A stretch of DNA of 64,000 nt, taken from NCBI GenBank assembly GCA_965220285.1, contig OZ244818.1, positions 2,108,001 through 2,172,000 on the forward strand, written 5' to 3'. Positions 16,279 to 24,303 of the stretch are shown here, piece by piece. Under the pieces are notes generated by a model. It was not told the origin of the DNA and did no database searches. It saw only the letters and a list, made by a program, of their open reading frames with translations. The translations under genes and the position numbers were made by a program. Positions within the stretch are counted from its first letter, which is position 1; the number at the start of each line of letters is the position of its first letter. The DNA comes from Bin5 sp009843665 (GTDB lineage Bacteria > Chloroflexota > Anaerolineae > Caldilineales > Caldilineaceae).

Positions 16279-17271
16279 TCAAGTCTTTCCTTCAAAACGG
16301 ATGCGTGGGTCTACAACGATCAAGAGAATATCGGACAAGAAGGTGCCAATCAGCGTCAATACACCCAGAAACATCACAATACTTCCTGCCAGAAACATAT
16401 CCTGGCTGATGAGCGCCATGAAGAGAAGAGGGCCCGTGGTCGGCAGGCTCAGAACAATGGCGACGATCGTCTCGCCGGAGACGATGCGGGGCAGCTGCCA
16501 ACCAACAGTACTGACAATCGGATTGATCGCCATGCGCACCGGATACCTGAACAGCAACTTCCCTTCGGCAACGCCCTTGGCGCGGGCGGTGATGACATAC
16601 TGTTTGCTCAATTCATCCAGCAGGGTGCCGCGCATGACGCGAATGATTCCGGCGGTGCCGGCAGTGCCGATGACGATGATGGGCACCCAGAGGTGGATGA
16701 AGAGATCCCAAACCTTGCCCAGAGACCAGGGGGCCAGGGCATATTCCGAGGAAAACAGGCCGCCTACGCTGACGCCGAGGTATTTGAAGAAGAGGAACAT
16801 GAGGATGAGAGCCAGCATGAAGTTGGGCGTCGCCAGCCCGGCAAAACCCAGCACGGAAAACAGATAATCACTGAAGCCATACTGGTGGGTGGCGACGTAA
16901 ATCCCGATGGGCACGGCAACCACATAGGTGAAAAAGAGGGTGATGAGAGAGAGCAATATGGTGTAAGGCAGACGTTCCCGCAGCAGCTTGCCTACGGGCT
17001 GGTTCCATTCGAAGGAGCGGCCCATTTCTCCGCGCAGAAAGCGCCCAAACCAGCGGATGTACTTCTCTACAGGGGTGGCGTCAAGGCCGTACTCCTGCTT
17101 GAGGGCTTCGATTTCGGCCTCATCGATGATGTCTCCTTCCTGTTCCAGGCGGGCGACGTAGCTGGTCAGAAAATCGCCTGGCGGCAGCTGAATGATGATG
17201 AACACAACTACACTCAGGAAGAGGAAAGTCACCACCGCGTAGATCAGTCTTTGCGCGATATAGCCGATCAT
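16279..17271 (-). CDS. ABC importer permease (OppB/DppB-like), operon 2
   Basis: A 330-aa permease. N-terminus MIGYIAQRLIYAVVTFLFLS, then the QLPPGDF segment common in this saccharide/peptide subfamily. Coupling loop SKQYVITARAKGVAEGKLLF. The C-terminus DILLIVVDPRIRFEGKT is typical DppB. Its start codon overlaps the stop of the upstream oxidoreductase (ATGA at 17268-17271), tying the catabolic genes and the transporter into one transcript. Confidence 0.9.
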   Translation of the reverse strand: MIGYIAQRLIYAVVTFLFLSVVVFIIIQLPPGDFLTSYVARLEQEGDIIDEAEIEALKQEYGLDATPVEKYIRWFGRFLRGEMGRSFEWNQPVGKLLRERLPYTILLSLITLFFTYVVAVPIGIYVATHQYGFSDYLFSVLGFAGLATPNFMLALILMFLFFKYLGVSVGGLFSSEYALAPWSLGKVWDLFIHLWVPIIVIGTAGTAGIIRVMRGTLLDELSKQYVITARAKGVAEGKLLFRYPVRMAINPIVSTVGWQLPRIVSGETIVAIVLSLPTTGPLLFMALISQDMFLAGSIVMFLGVLTLIGTFLSDILLIVVDPRIRFEGKT

Positions 17272-18281
17272 TTCTTCGCCTCGTAGGGGGATTGCAGCAG
17301 AGAGATTCTCTTCCCTTCGTCTATCGCCTGCTGGGCTTTGAGGGCGATTTCTGTCATCCGAAAGAGTTCTTCAACCCCGGCAAAGGATCCGTCCCGGACT
17401 GAGCTGACAAAGGCCGTGTACCAGTTGGGTGTGTCGGGGATCTCGAGGTTGCATACCCCGTCCTGTTCGCTGATCAGCTTTGCGGACTCCTCGTTGGCGA
17501 TGCTCTCGACAACGCCCTGTGTGCCTGAAATCATCATGCGCTCATCGCCATGGGTAGGCGCGTTGGCGGGACGCAGAAAGTCCAGCATCACGGTCGAGAC
17601 GCCACCGTTTTGCATCCGCAAGAGGACGGCGGCCTGGCTGGCACAGCCCGGATAGTCCGGATGGGCGGCCGTGGTCTCCCAACCGGTAACTTCGGTGAAT
17701 ACATCGCCCAGCGCCCAGACGAGCCAGTCGATGACATGAACGCCCACGAAGGGCACAATACCGGGGAAGGTCTCGCGCAAGCGAAAATGGTCCGCCCGCC
17801 TGGCCCCCCAGCGGTAGGAGATCTGGCTGTAGCTACCCAGAGGCTCGCCGATCAGACCGGCATGTACAGCATCGCGAGCGGCCTCAAACCATTTCATTCT
17901 GCGGTAGCCATGCAGCGCGGCAAGCGGGGTCCCGGCCTCACTGGCCACGGCGTACAGGTGTGAAAGGCTCGCCAGATCCATCGCCAGCGGCTTTTCGGTC
18001 ATGACGGCGATGCCGCGTTTGAGGCACATTTCGGTGAATCCCGGAACCTGCTGCGGTGGAACGCAGATCTGTACGAGGTCCGGAGATTCCTTGTCCAGCA
18101 TCTCCTCATACTCGGTATATCTAATTGTTTCAGACGTCACACCCGGCGCTTTGGCGAAAGAGTCCAGCGATTCGCCGGGCATCGCCAGGGCGACGGCTAC
18201 GACGGCGACGTCGGGCAGATCCTGGAGCATCTGCTCGTAGTAATCCAGGTGTCCTGAGTGACCGAGTAGGGCGAATTTCAT
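17268..18281 (-). CDS. Gfo/Idh/MocA family NAD(P)-dependent oxidoreductase (A)
   Basis: A 337-aa protein. ATG 18281 follows AGAGGAAG and starts MKFALLGHSGHLDYYEQML. The dinucleotide-binding turn is LGHSGH rather than a clean GxGxxG, a notable deviation. The EKP motif is present (MTEKPLAMDLASL), as is the catalytic-region GVHVIDWLVWALGDV. Family members oxidise or reduce sugars, inositols or their derivatives. The in-frame upstream extension (31 residues) is rejected for lack of homology. It is encoded between an amidohydrolase and the importer permeases with 4-bp coupling, so it probably acts on the imported compound. Confidence 0.82.
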   Translation of the reverse strand: MKFALLGHSGHLDYYEQMLQDLPDVAVVAVALAMPGESLDSFAKAPGVTSETIRYTEYEEMLDKESPDLVQICVPPQQVPGFTEMCLKRGIAVMTEKPLAMDLASLSHLYAVASEAGTPLAALHGYRRMKWFEAARDAVHAGLIGEPLGSYSQISYRWGARRADHFRLRETFPGIVPFVGVHVIDWLVWALGDVFTEVTGWETTAAHPDYPGCASQAAVLLRMQNGGVSTVMLDFLRPANAPTHGDERMMISGTQGVVESIANEESAKLISEQDGVCNLEIPDTPNWYTAFVSSVRDGSFAGVEELFRMTEIALKAQQAIDEGKRISLLQSPYEAKK

Positions 18282-18334
18282 TGCGGCTTCCTCTTTACCT
18301 TTGTGGAACCGTTTTGCAGCGCCTGGATCAGCCT

Positions 18335-19183
18335 CTATAGCAGCCTTTCGCTTCCGGCCTCCTTGGGAGCCCACAACTCATCGTACGTATAGTTCTGCGG
18401 GGCGGCCAGGGTTCCCTGGGGCAGGTCCCAGTCGGGCCGAAAACTCCGGATCAAAGTCACAGCGTTTTGGGAGGCGATACGATCGCGCGTTGTCTCGTTG
18501 ATGTCGGCGGACTCCAACTGGGCCTGGAGGATGCGAAAGTCGTAGTAGGGCAGGTCGCTGCCGAAGAGAATGCGCTCACTGCCGAGCTCGTTGACCAGTT
18601 GCGGCAGGTCCCAATCGGACCGTGAGCCTCTGGGTCTCTGTACAACCTCAAACCAGACGTTGTCCAGCTGCATGCAGGGTTCCATTTCCTCTTCTGTCCC
18701 GGCATGGACGATGAAGGTCAGGTTGGGGAAGCGCCGTGCATAGGCCGCGGTCCGCTCCGCGCTCTCATGCAGCAGGCAGAGCCCGCCCTTGAGTGAGGCG
18801 ACTTCGAGAAAGGGGTAGAGCTGTCTTTCGAAGGTCATGCCGGCCGGATGCCACATAATGCCCTTGAGACCGCCTTCGACCAGCGTTTCTTCGAAGGCAT
18901 CCGCGCCGACCTGGCCGTGGCGCAGCTCGATCAGGGCGAGGCCGATGGGAAAGCGGTCGGGAAACTGCTGACAGGCGCGGACGATGATCCCGTTCTGGTC
19001 CTTTGTGTCCAGAATGCCTCTGATCTGCGACGAGCCGACAGCGGTCGGCCCAATGACCGAGGCGACGACGCCGGCGGCGGCCATGCGGGCCAGGCAGCGG
19101 CCGGTCGTCTGGCCGACAGCCGGGTCGTAGGTGATGGTCGTGCCGATATGACAGTGCACATCCACGTAAGGTCGCATCTTCAC
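18335..19183 (-). CDS. Amidohydrolase family (TIM-barrel) metal-dependent hydrolase
   Basis: A 282-aa amidohydrolase-2-like protein. Ligand motifs in order: HxH in YVDVHCHIG (His10, His12), His in GIMWHPAG, His in LCLLHESAE and in FIVHAGTEE, and Asp in ILFGSDLPYYD. This set fits mononuclear lactonases and decarboxylases of the family (for example sugar-acid lactonases). The GTG start at 19183 overlaps the preceding stop (GTGA); an ATG at 19177 is also possible. Lying between two Gfo/Idh oxidoreductases, it could hydrolyse a lactone made by one of them (inference). Confidence 0.82.
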   Translation of the reverse strand: MKMRPYVDVHCHIGTTITYDPAVGQTTGRCLARMAAAGVVASVIGPTAVGSSQIRGILDTKDQNGIIVRACQQFPDRFPIGLALIELRHGQVGADAFEETLVEGGLKGIMWHPAGMTFERQLYPFLEVASLKGGLCLLHESAERTAAYARRFPNLTFIVHAGTEEEMEPCMQLDNVWFEVVQRPRGSRSDWDLPQLVNELGSERILFGSDLPYYDFRILQAQLESADINETTRDRIASQNAVTLIRSFRPDWDLPQGTLAAPQNYTYDELWAPKEAGSERLL

Positions 19184-20262
19184 TCAACTCCTATCGCGCG
19201 CCGTTCGCCGGTTGCCTTTCGCGCCGCTTCGATGATGGCCAGATTGTGCCGCGCCTTCTCACCGTCGACCGGCATTTCCGAGCCGCTGGCGAGCGCCTCG
19301 AATGTGGCGGCGTAGCAGCCGAAGTGACCGCCAACGCCGGGGTTCTCTTTTACCACCGGTTCGGGTATTTCGAGAGAACTCCAGCCTTCTTCCTCGCCGC
19401 CGTAGCGCCAGAACGGCTCCTCGTCGCGGTGAAACACGCGGATCGATCCATTGGTGGTGTGCACTTCGCACCAGCGGCCCCGTTCAGCTGTGATCGCCGG
19501 CGAACACCATGATGCCGATATCGTGGACACGGCGCCGTCCTCGTGTTCAAACAGGAGGATGGCGAGATCGTCGACATCGATATCGAAACGCATCGTTTTC
19601 ACCCTGGCTTCGACATAGCGGACCGGCGAACCCATCAACGCCTCGACCGAGTAGATCTCATGATAGGCGGTATCGCTGATGCAACCGCCGCCCACCGCCT
19701 TTTGGGCGCGCCAAGCCATGGCGGGGTTGGCATGGTCGCTGCCAAAGTCAGCCGGTTTCATCCCCATGCATTGACCGCGACCCAAAATCGGCTTCCCCAA
19801 CTTCCCCGTTCGCAGTTGACTCAGCGCTTCCTGCATTGGCAAGGAAAATAGCAGATTGTGCATGATGGCATAGGGGACACCGTTGCGGTTGACCGCTTCC
19901 AGTATGGCGTCGGCCTCTTCCAGCGAGGTCGCCATCGGTTTTTCTGAGATGACGGCGACGCCGGCCTCGGCTGCCTGAATGGCGTGCTCGGCGTGCATGG
20001 CGTGCGGTGTGGCAATCGATACCGCGTCGATCTCGGCCTTGGCGAGCATGTCGCGATAGTCGGCATATCTCTGCGCCGGCGGCACCTCAAGCGTATTGCC
20101 TGCATACTCAAGGTTGTCAGGGACAGGGTCGGCGACCGCAACGACGTCTACTGCGTCCGGCAGGGCGAGATATACGGAAATATGGTTGATGCGCACGATA
20201 CCGCCGCATCCAATCAGACCCAAGCGTACCGGTTTTGTTACCTTCCTCTTCGGTTGCGTCAT
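19180..20262 (-). CDS. Gfo/Idh/MocA family NAD(P)-dependent oxidoreductase (B)
   Basis: A 360-aa protein with a clear Rossmann start (VRLGLIGCGGIVRINHIS), the EKP motif (ISEKPMATSLEEADA), and a His in SDTAYHEIYSVEALMG at the catalytic position. It is unlike oxidoreductase A in sequence, so the two probably act on different steps. ATG 20262 is chosen because it lies just before the Rossmann strand. No good Shine-Dalgarno is visible, and 48 further residues are open upstream, so the start is uncertain. Second gene of importer operon 2, about 395 bp after the binding-protein gene. Confidence 0.82.
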   Translation of the reverse strand: MTQPKRKVTKPVRLGLIGCGGIVRINHISVYLALPDAVDVVAVADPVPDNLEYAGNTLEVPPAQRYADYRDMLAKAEIDAVSIATPHAMHAEHAIQAAEAGVAVISEKPMATSLEEADAILEAVNRNGVPYAIMHNLLFSLPMQEALSQLRTGKLGKPILGRGQCMGMKPADFGSDHANPAMAWRAQKAVGGGCISDTAYHEIYSVEALMGSPVRYVEARVKTMRFDIDVDDLAILLFEHEDGAVSTISASWCSPAITAERGRWCEVHTTNGSIRVFHRDEEPFWRYGGEEEGWSSLEIPEPVVKENPGVGGHFGCYAATFEALASGSEMPVDGEKARHNLAIIEAARKATGERRAIGVE

Positions 20263-20356
20263 CTTGACATCGGCGCGGGCTAAACTCAGGGCGTTCCCGG
20301 CCTCTCCTTTCTTTGCCTTCTGTTCGGAATTAAGCGGTGCAATACGCTGACCATAA

Positions 20357-20488
20357 AGGAGCGCTATCAGGTACGGCTGTCTGCTGGAAGAGGCGGTGAC
20401 GCGCATCGATCCGGAGCAGGTACGCCTTATCCATCCGTGCGGCGGGCCTTCACCGTCGCAGACGAATCAGTTTGTAGCGGCTCTTTAG
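20357..20488 (+). pseudogene. Possible plus-strand gene remnant with terminator
   Basis: The frame AGG at 20357 to TAG at 20486 encodes about 43 residues (including YGCLLEEAVTRIDPEQVRLI, then HPCGGPSPSQTNQFVAAL) with protein-like composition and no start codon. CGGCT-CTTT-AGCCG followed by TTTT (20478-20495) overlaps the stop, as an intrinsic terminator would. I do not recognise the protein. It could be a decayed gene opposing the operon, or chance. Confidence 0.3.
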
Positions 20489-20599
20489 CCGTTTTCCTGG
20501 CTGGACTTGAATACTAACGAAGAGTGGCAGATTTGAAAAGGGCCGTTTCCCACCCCGTTGCAAGTTCGATTCCTCCGTTCGTCCACCGAGGCAGAGCAA

Positions 20600-20634
20600 A
20601 CACCCTGTTCCCACCAAGGGCGAAAACAGGGTGT
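20600..20634 (-). terminator. Hairpin downstream of the operon 2 binding protein
   Basis: A perfect 10-bp stem (ACACCCTGTT / AACAGGGTGT) around a 15-nt loop, 23 bp after the binding-protein stop. There is no U-run, so it is more likely a stabilising or attenuating hairpin that leaves more binding-protein mRNA than downstream mRNA, as is common after SBP genes. Confidence 0.55.
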
Positions 20635-20657
20635 TGCACGGTCTTCTTCACTATGCC

Positions 20658-22649
20658 CTACTCCTCAATGAACCACTGTGAAGGCATGAACGGGGCATAG
20701 AAGTTGTTGTCCGAAATCCAGGCGGCGCCCTCCAACGGCACATTGTGGAGGCGGTTGCTGATGATGACCGGCCGCGGCGTGAAGCCGATGGTGCCGATCA
20801 TCGGGATTTCGCTGGTGAAGTACTCATAGTACTCTGCACCATACTTATCGAAGTCTTCAGTGCCGACCGCGGTCAGCTTATACTGCTCAAAGATCTCCCT
20901 CTGCCGCTTGATCTCCTCGGGCGGCTCCACGCCCTCTTCGCCGTTGGTGCGGAACCAGTCCTTCCACGTCCCGGTCCAGAAGGAGGTCTGGTCGACAGCG
21001 TAGTTGCTGCCCAGGGAGCGGCCGAACAGGGCGTTTCTGTCGAGATGCCATGTCGGTATCTGCAGGTCATTGGTGGCCAGTCGTTGCGAGAAGAGACCGC
21101 CCTGCTCACCCAGATTCTCGACAATTGCCTCAAGCCCGACCTCGGCCCAGTCATCCCGGACCAGTTCGGCCATGGCAATCTTGGGGCCTTCGGATACACC
21201 GACGTGGATGAGCATGCTCAGGCGGCCTTCGCCATCAGGCCGCAGCCGGTATCCGTCGCTGTCGCGCTCGGTCAGGCCGACAGAGTCGAGTAGCGCGTTG
21301 GCGCGTTCCGGGTCATACTCGGCGTGGGTCGTGGCCCATTCCTCCTTGAAGAAGCTCAAGCCCGGATTGACGGTGGCCGGGAAGGGCCTGCCCAGACCGA
21401 AGAAGAGGGTGTCGTTCATGCTCTCGCGGTCAATGCTGATCGACAAGGCGATGCGGAAGTCCTTGTTGTTGAACAACTCCCGCAGAACGGGATCTTTGAC
21501 GGTGCGATTGGGCATCAGACCCAGCTCGGCGGAGAAGAGGTTCTGGGCGAATTCGACGCGATAGTTGCCCTGTTCGGCGCCTTGCTGGAAGACCGACATA
21601 TCCTTCATATCGATATAGTAGGTCTCGAAGTCGAACTCGCCGGCGCTGGCTTTCAGGGTCTGTACCTCCTTGTCACCGGTGATCACGGCCTCGATGCGAT
21701 CGATATAGGGCAACTGGTTGCCGGCGGTGTCGACCTGGTGGAAGTAGGGATTGCGGACAACGACGGCGCGGTCGCTGGTGAGCGTTTCGTTCTTCCAGGC
21801 CCAGAGAGTGGGACCGTCGATGCGGAAGTTGTTGCGAGGCCGGTTGTGGTAGTTGAAGGCTTGCATCCAAGTCTCAAAGCCCTCCTCCTCGGCCAGTTTC
21901 TGCGCATCCTCGTTGTAGTCGATGTGCCACTTCTTCAGCCAGTGCTTGGGCATGATGACGTTGTTGTCGGTAGCCACGCCCGTGCGACCCAGATAGTTCA
22001 TGATGATCGGGTAGGGCACACTGAAGCTGATCTCAACCACGGTGTCACTGATCTTGGTGAAGACTGCCGGCTCACCTCCGGCGCGCCAGATGGACCGCGG
22101 CCCGGCGGGGGAGAGATCTTCGTTCATCGCGACGTCTTCCCAGGCGAACATGATGTCGTCGGTCGTGAACGGTTCGCCATCCGACCACTTATGGCCCTCA
22201 CGCAGGACGATGGTCAGGGTTTTGTAGTCATCGGAGAAGAAGTAGTCTTTGGCGATGTCCATGAAGACCTGGGTGTTGGAGAAGTCATACCTGAAGAGCC
22301 CGTTCATGCGCAGGGTGGCGAAGCTCCAAAGATTGATTGGGTTGACCTCTCCGAAGCGCAGGGTACCCCCGTAGGTGCCGACCCGGTCCTCCGGTTCAAT
22401 CACCTGCGGCTCTGCGGGGAGACGCTCTTCCACCGGCGGCAGGTCGCCGTTGGCGACCATCTCTGCCAGCATGGGGGCTTCGTTATAGGCCGAATCCGCC
22501 TCTGCCTCCGTACTTTCGGCCTCGGCCGCCGGTTCAGGCTCGGCGGCTGCTTCCTCCGCTGCGGGCGCTGCACCGCCGCAGGCTGCAATCATGGGAAGCA
22601 GCAGGATGAAGATGGCTGCAAGTGCCCAAAAACGCAGTTGTGGTTTCAT
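20658..22649 (-). CDS. Family 5 extracellular solute-binding lipoprotein, operon 2
   Basis: A 663-aa SBP_bac_5-type protein behind an ideal AAAGGAGAGTAAGA-ATG. The signal ends LLPMIAACGG with lipidated Cys24, then a long Ala/Glu-rich linker (residues 25-55). Landmarks: IVLREGHKWSDGEPFTTDDI, FRIALSISIDRESMNDTLFF and PNRTVKDPVLRELFNNKDFR. Its size and its pairing with an insertion-bearing permease match the large family-5 proteins seen next to sugar or uronate catabolic genes. First gene of a roughly nine-gene operon running to 12596. Confidence 0.9.
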   Translation of the reverse strand: MKPQLRFWALAAIFILLLPMIAACGGAAPAAEEAAAEPEPAAEAESTEAEADSAYNEAPMLAEMVANGDLPPVEERLPAEPQVIEPEDRVGTYGGTLRFGEVNPINLWSFATLRMNGLFRYDFSNTQVFMDIAKDYFFSDDYKTLTIVLREGHKWSDGEPFTTDDIMFAWEDVAMNEDLSPAGPRSIWRAGGEPAVFTKISDTVVEISFSVPYPIIMNYLGRTGVATDNNVIMPKHWLKKWHIDYNEDAQKLAEEEGFETWMQAFNYHNRPRNNFRIDGPTLWAWKNETLTSDRAVVVRNPYFHQVDTAGNQLPYIDRIEAVITGDKEVQTLKASAGEFDFETYYIDMKDMSVFQQGAEQGNYRVEFAQNLFSAELGLMPNRTVKDPVLRELFNNKDFRIALSISIDRESMNDTLFFGLGRPFPATVNPGLSFFKEEWATTHAEYDPERANALLDSVGLTERDSDGYRLRPDGEGRLSMLIHVGVSEGPKIAMAELVRDDWAEVGLEAIVENLGEQGGLFSQRLATNDLQIPTWHLDRNALFGRSLGSNYAVDQTSFWTGTWKDWFRTNGEEGVEPPEEIKRQREIFEQYKLTAVGTEDFDKYGAEYYEYFTSEIPMIGTIGFTPRPVIISNRLHNVPLEGAAWISDNNFYAPFMPSQWFIEE

Positions 22650-22711
22650 TCTTACTCTCCTTTGGGGTTGTAAACACGGAACCAGACCTGCCTGAAGTTA
22701 AAGCATCTGCT

Positions 22712-22740
22712 ATGGTAGTTATTTCGCACCGAGTTGTCAA
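22712..22740 (-). promoter_or_regulatory. Near-consensus promoter of importer operon 2
   Basis: On the minus strand, a perfect TTGACA, a 17-bp spacer, then TACCAT (4 of 6). It lies about 62 bp upstream of the binding-protein ATG with nothing intervening. Confidence 0.65.
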
Positions 22741-22829
22741 GGAGATAAAATTTTGTGGAATCCTCTCTGATTTTGCAAGAGCATACGCTTTCCGAGAGTG
22801 CATCCCAGATTGGCGGTAGGAACAGTCTG

Positions 22830-23043
22830 GCGAGGATTCAGTGCCAGCGGTGGCTGAAACTGTTTACCGGCATTTGAAGAGACGCGGGGCAGGCACAAGG
22901 GCGAGGAGAGAGGAAAGAGTGCTGCGGAATTGTCTGCGTGAGATTGGCTCGGGGACTGGCGGGACGTGATTTGGCGAAACTCTTTCGATTGGGCACCCGT
23001 CACCAATGACGACACCAGGTCGGCGAGGCATGTTGTAGGAGAG
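22830..23043 (+). repeat. Long flank of 59-bp element, copy a (shared with 55119-55293)
   Basis: This stretch and the one before the third 59-bp element share, in order: TCAGTGCCAGCGGTGGCTG, GGGACTGGCGGGACGTG (copy c GATGGGACTGGCGGG...), the TTCGATT...GGCACC block, CGACACCAGGTCG and GAGGCATGTTGTAGGAGAGG. Spacing is similar with scattered substitutions, so these are two copies of one larger repeat that ends in the 59-bp core. Confidence 0.8.
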
Positions 23044-23102
23044 GGGGCGTTGCGGGGGCGGAGCCCCCGCACAAGGGAGGGCCGAATAGGCCCGACCGCC
23101 CA
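23044..23102 (+). repeat. 59-bp double-hairpin dispersed element, copy a
   Basis: Two hairpins: GCGGGGGC/GCCCCCGC around GGA, then, after ACAAGGGA, GGGCC/GGCCC around GAATA. Nearly identical to copies at 30148, 55294 and 60902. It lies 217 bp before the FAD-subunit start. Confidence 0.95.
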
Positions 23103-23251
23103 AAGGCGAGGAGAGAGTGGAGAGGAGAGAGAAAAGAGTGACGCCGTTTGATCTGCCCAAGATTTGGAACGGGGGCGACCGTGGCCTGATGGCTTCCTGG
23201 GTATGCGAAAACTCACCCCTTTTTTGGGATGCACACCAGAGGTGCGTGCGT

Positions 23252-23280
23252 TTCCAAAAGGAAACCTACTGTGATATACT
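23252..23280 (+). promoter_or_regulatory. Candidate extended -10 promoter for the molybdenum hydroxylase locus
   Basis: TGA-TATACT (extended -10; TATACT matches 5 of 6) with a weak TTCCAA 17 bp upstream, about 40 bp before the ATG at 23320. Confidence 0.45.
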
Positions 23281-23319
23281 TCGGCAAATTTTTTTCATTC
23301 TTTGACCAGGATTTTCGCA

Positions 23320-24243
23320 ATGGCCCGGTGGCGAGCTTACCATACGCCTGCAACCGTTGCTGAAGCGCTTTCACTGCTGCATCAGCACAAGGACAAGGCC
23401 CGCATTATCGCCGGGGGCACGGACTTGATCCTGGATATGGAGGCCGAACAGGCGGATGCGCCCGAGGTGCTGGTGGATGTGACCAAAATTGGTGGCATCG
23501 ACCGCGTTGCACAGGAGGACGGATGGATCGTACTGGGCGCCGGAATCACGCATACGCAGATTGAGAACAGCCCGCTGCTGCGCGCGCATGCCAGATGTCT
23601 GACCGAGAGTTGCGGCGTCATCGGCGGGCCGCAGGTGCGCAATGTGGCGACGCTGGGCGGGAATGTGGCCCACGCGCTGCCGGCCGCGGACGGGACTATC
23701 GGTCTGCTGGCGCTGGAGGCGGAAGTCGAGGTCGCCGCGCACAGCGCGCGGGGGACGCTGCATACGTGGCAGCCGCTGCTCTCCATCTTTGCCGGGCCCG
23801 GCCGCAACCGCTTGGCCCCCGATCAGATGCTGCACGCGTTCCGGTTTCGGCCGAACAGCGCGCGGGCGGGCAACGCCTTCGACCGCATCATGCGGCCTCA
23901 GGGCGTGGCGCTGCCGGTCCTGGGCATTGCGGCCAGAGTCCGGATGGATGCAACGCTGCGCCGGGTGGAGGATGCGGTCATTGCGATTGGGCCGGCCGGC
24001 CCGACGCCCTTTCGCGCCACCAGTGCGGAAGAGGTATTGACGACGGCTGAGGCATTTGGCGACGACGCGGTGGAAGAGGCCATTGCCGCGGCCCAGACAC
24101 AGGCCAGTTTGCGGACCAGCAAGTACCGTGCGTCGCAGGCGTATCGCCATGAGATGATAGGGGTGCTGCTGAGGCGAGTGCTGCAGACCTCGGTGGAGCG
24201 GGCGCGCATGAATGACGCGCCGGCAGAGCCGGAGGATGCGTAG
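23320..24243 (+). CDS. Molybdenum hydroxylase FAD-binding subunit (XdhB/CoxM-like)
   Basis: A 307-aa medium subunit of the xanthine dehydrogenase / CO dehydrogenase family, passing electrons from the 2Fe-2S clusters to FAD. FAD motifs: ARIIAGGTDLILDMEAEQ at about residues 27-45, and VATLGGNVAHALPAADGTIG (the TxGGNxxxxxPxxD signature) at about 109-128. The C-terminal CO-dehydrogenase flavoprotein domain has KYRASQAYRHEMIGVLLRR. ATG 23320 is preceded by AGGA at 9 nt. It is separated from the large subunit by an ATPase gene, which is unusual. Confidence 0.88.
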   Translation: MARWRAYHTPATVAEALSLLHQHKDKARIIAGGTDLILDMEAEQADAPEVLVDVTKIGGIDRVAQEDGWIVLGAGITHTQIENSPLLRAHARCLTESCGVIGGPQVRNVATLGGNVAHALPAADGTIGLLALEAEVEVAAHSARGTLHTWQPLLSIFAGPGRNRLAPDQMLHAFRFRPNSARAGNAFDRIMRPQGVALPVLGIAARVRMDATLRRVEDAVIAIGPAGPTPFRATSAEEVLTTAEAFGDDAVEEAIAAAQTQASLRTSKYRASQAYRHEMIGVLLRRVLQTSVERARMNDAPAEPEDA

Positions 24244-24250
24244 CCAAGGC

Positions 24251-24279
24251 AGTGGTCGAGCGTGTGGCCACTCTTTTTG
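24251..24279 (+). terminator. Intrinsic terminator after the FAD subunit
   Basis: Stem AGTGGTC/GGCCACT (7 bp with one wobble), 8-nt loop, then CTTTTTG. It suggests that the FAD subunit is at least partly transcribed apart from the ATPase and large-subunit genes. Confidence 0.6.
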
Positions 24280-24303
24280 CAGTGAGGCGGGAGCGCGTGG
24301 GCT

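Larger units (their letters stand above)
20263..20657. other. Spacer inside importer operon 2 (binding protein / oxidoreductase B)
   Basis: A 395-bp gap within an otherwise tight operon. It holds a long hairpin just after the binding-protein stop (20600-20634) and a short plus-strand reading frame ending at 20488 with its own small hairpin and T-run, listed separately. Confidence 0.5.
22650..23319. other. Divergent regulatory region with dispersed repeats
   Basis: 670 bp between importer operon 2 (minus) and the molybdenum hydroxylase locus (plus). From left: promoter of operon 2 (22712-22740), a repeat module starting near 22830, a purine-rich tract, the 59-bp double-hairpin element (23044-23102), a second purine tract, and a promoter candidate at 23252-23280. 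No gene is seen. Confidence 0.7.

Noticed and set aside
20264..20287. TTGACA...TAAACT promoter on the plus strand
   Set aside because: The spacer is only 11 bp, too short for a sigma-70 promoter, and no plus-strand gene follows.
20565..20590. tRNA T-arm (GCAAGTTCGATTCCTCC)
   Set aside because: The flanking bases do not pair and no acceptor, D or anticodon arm can be folded around it.
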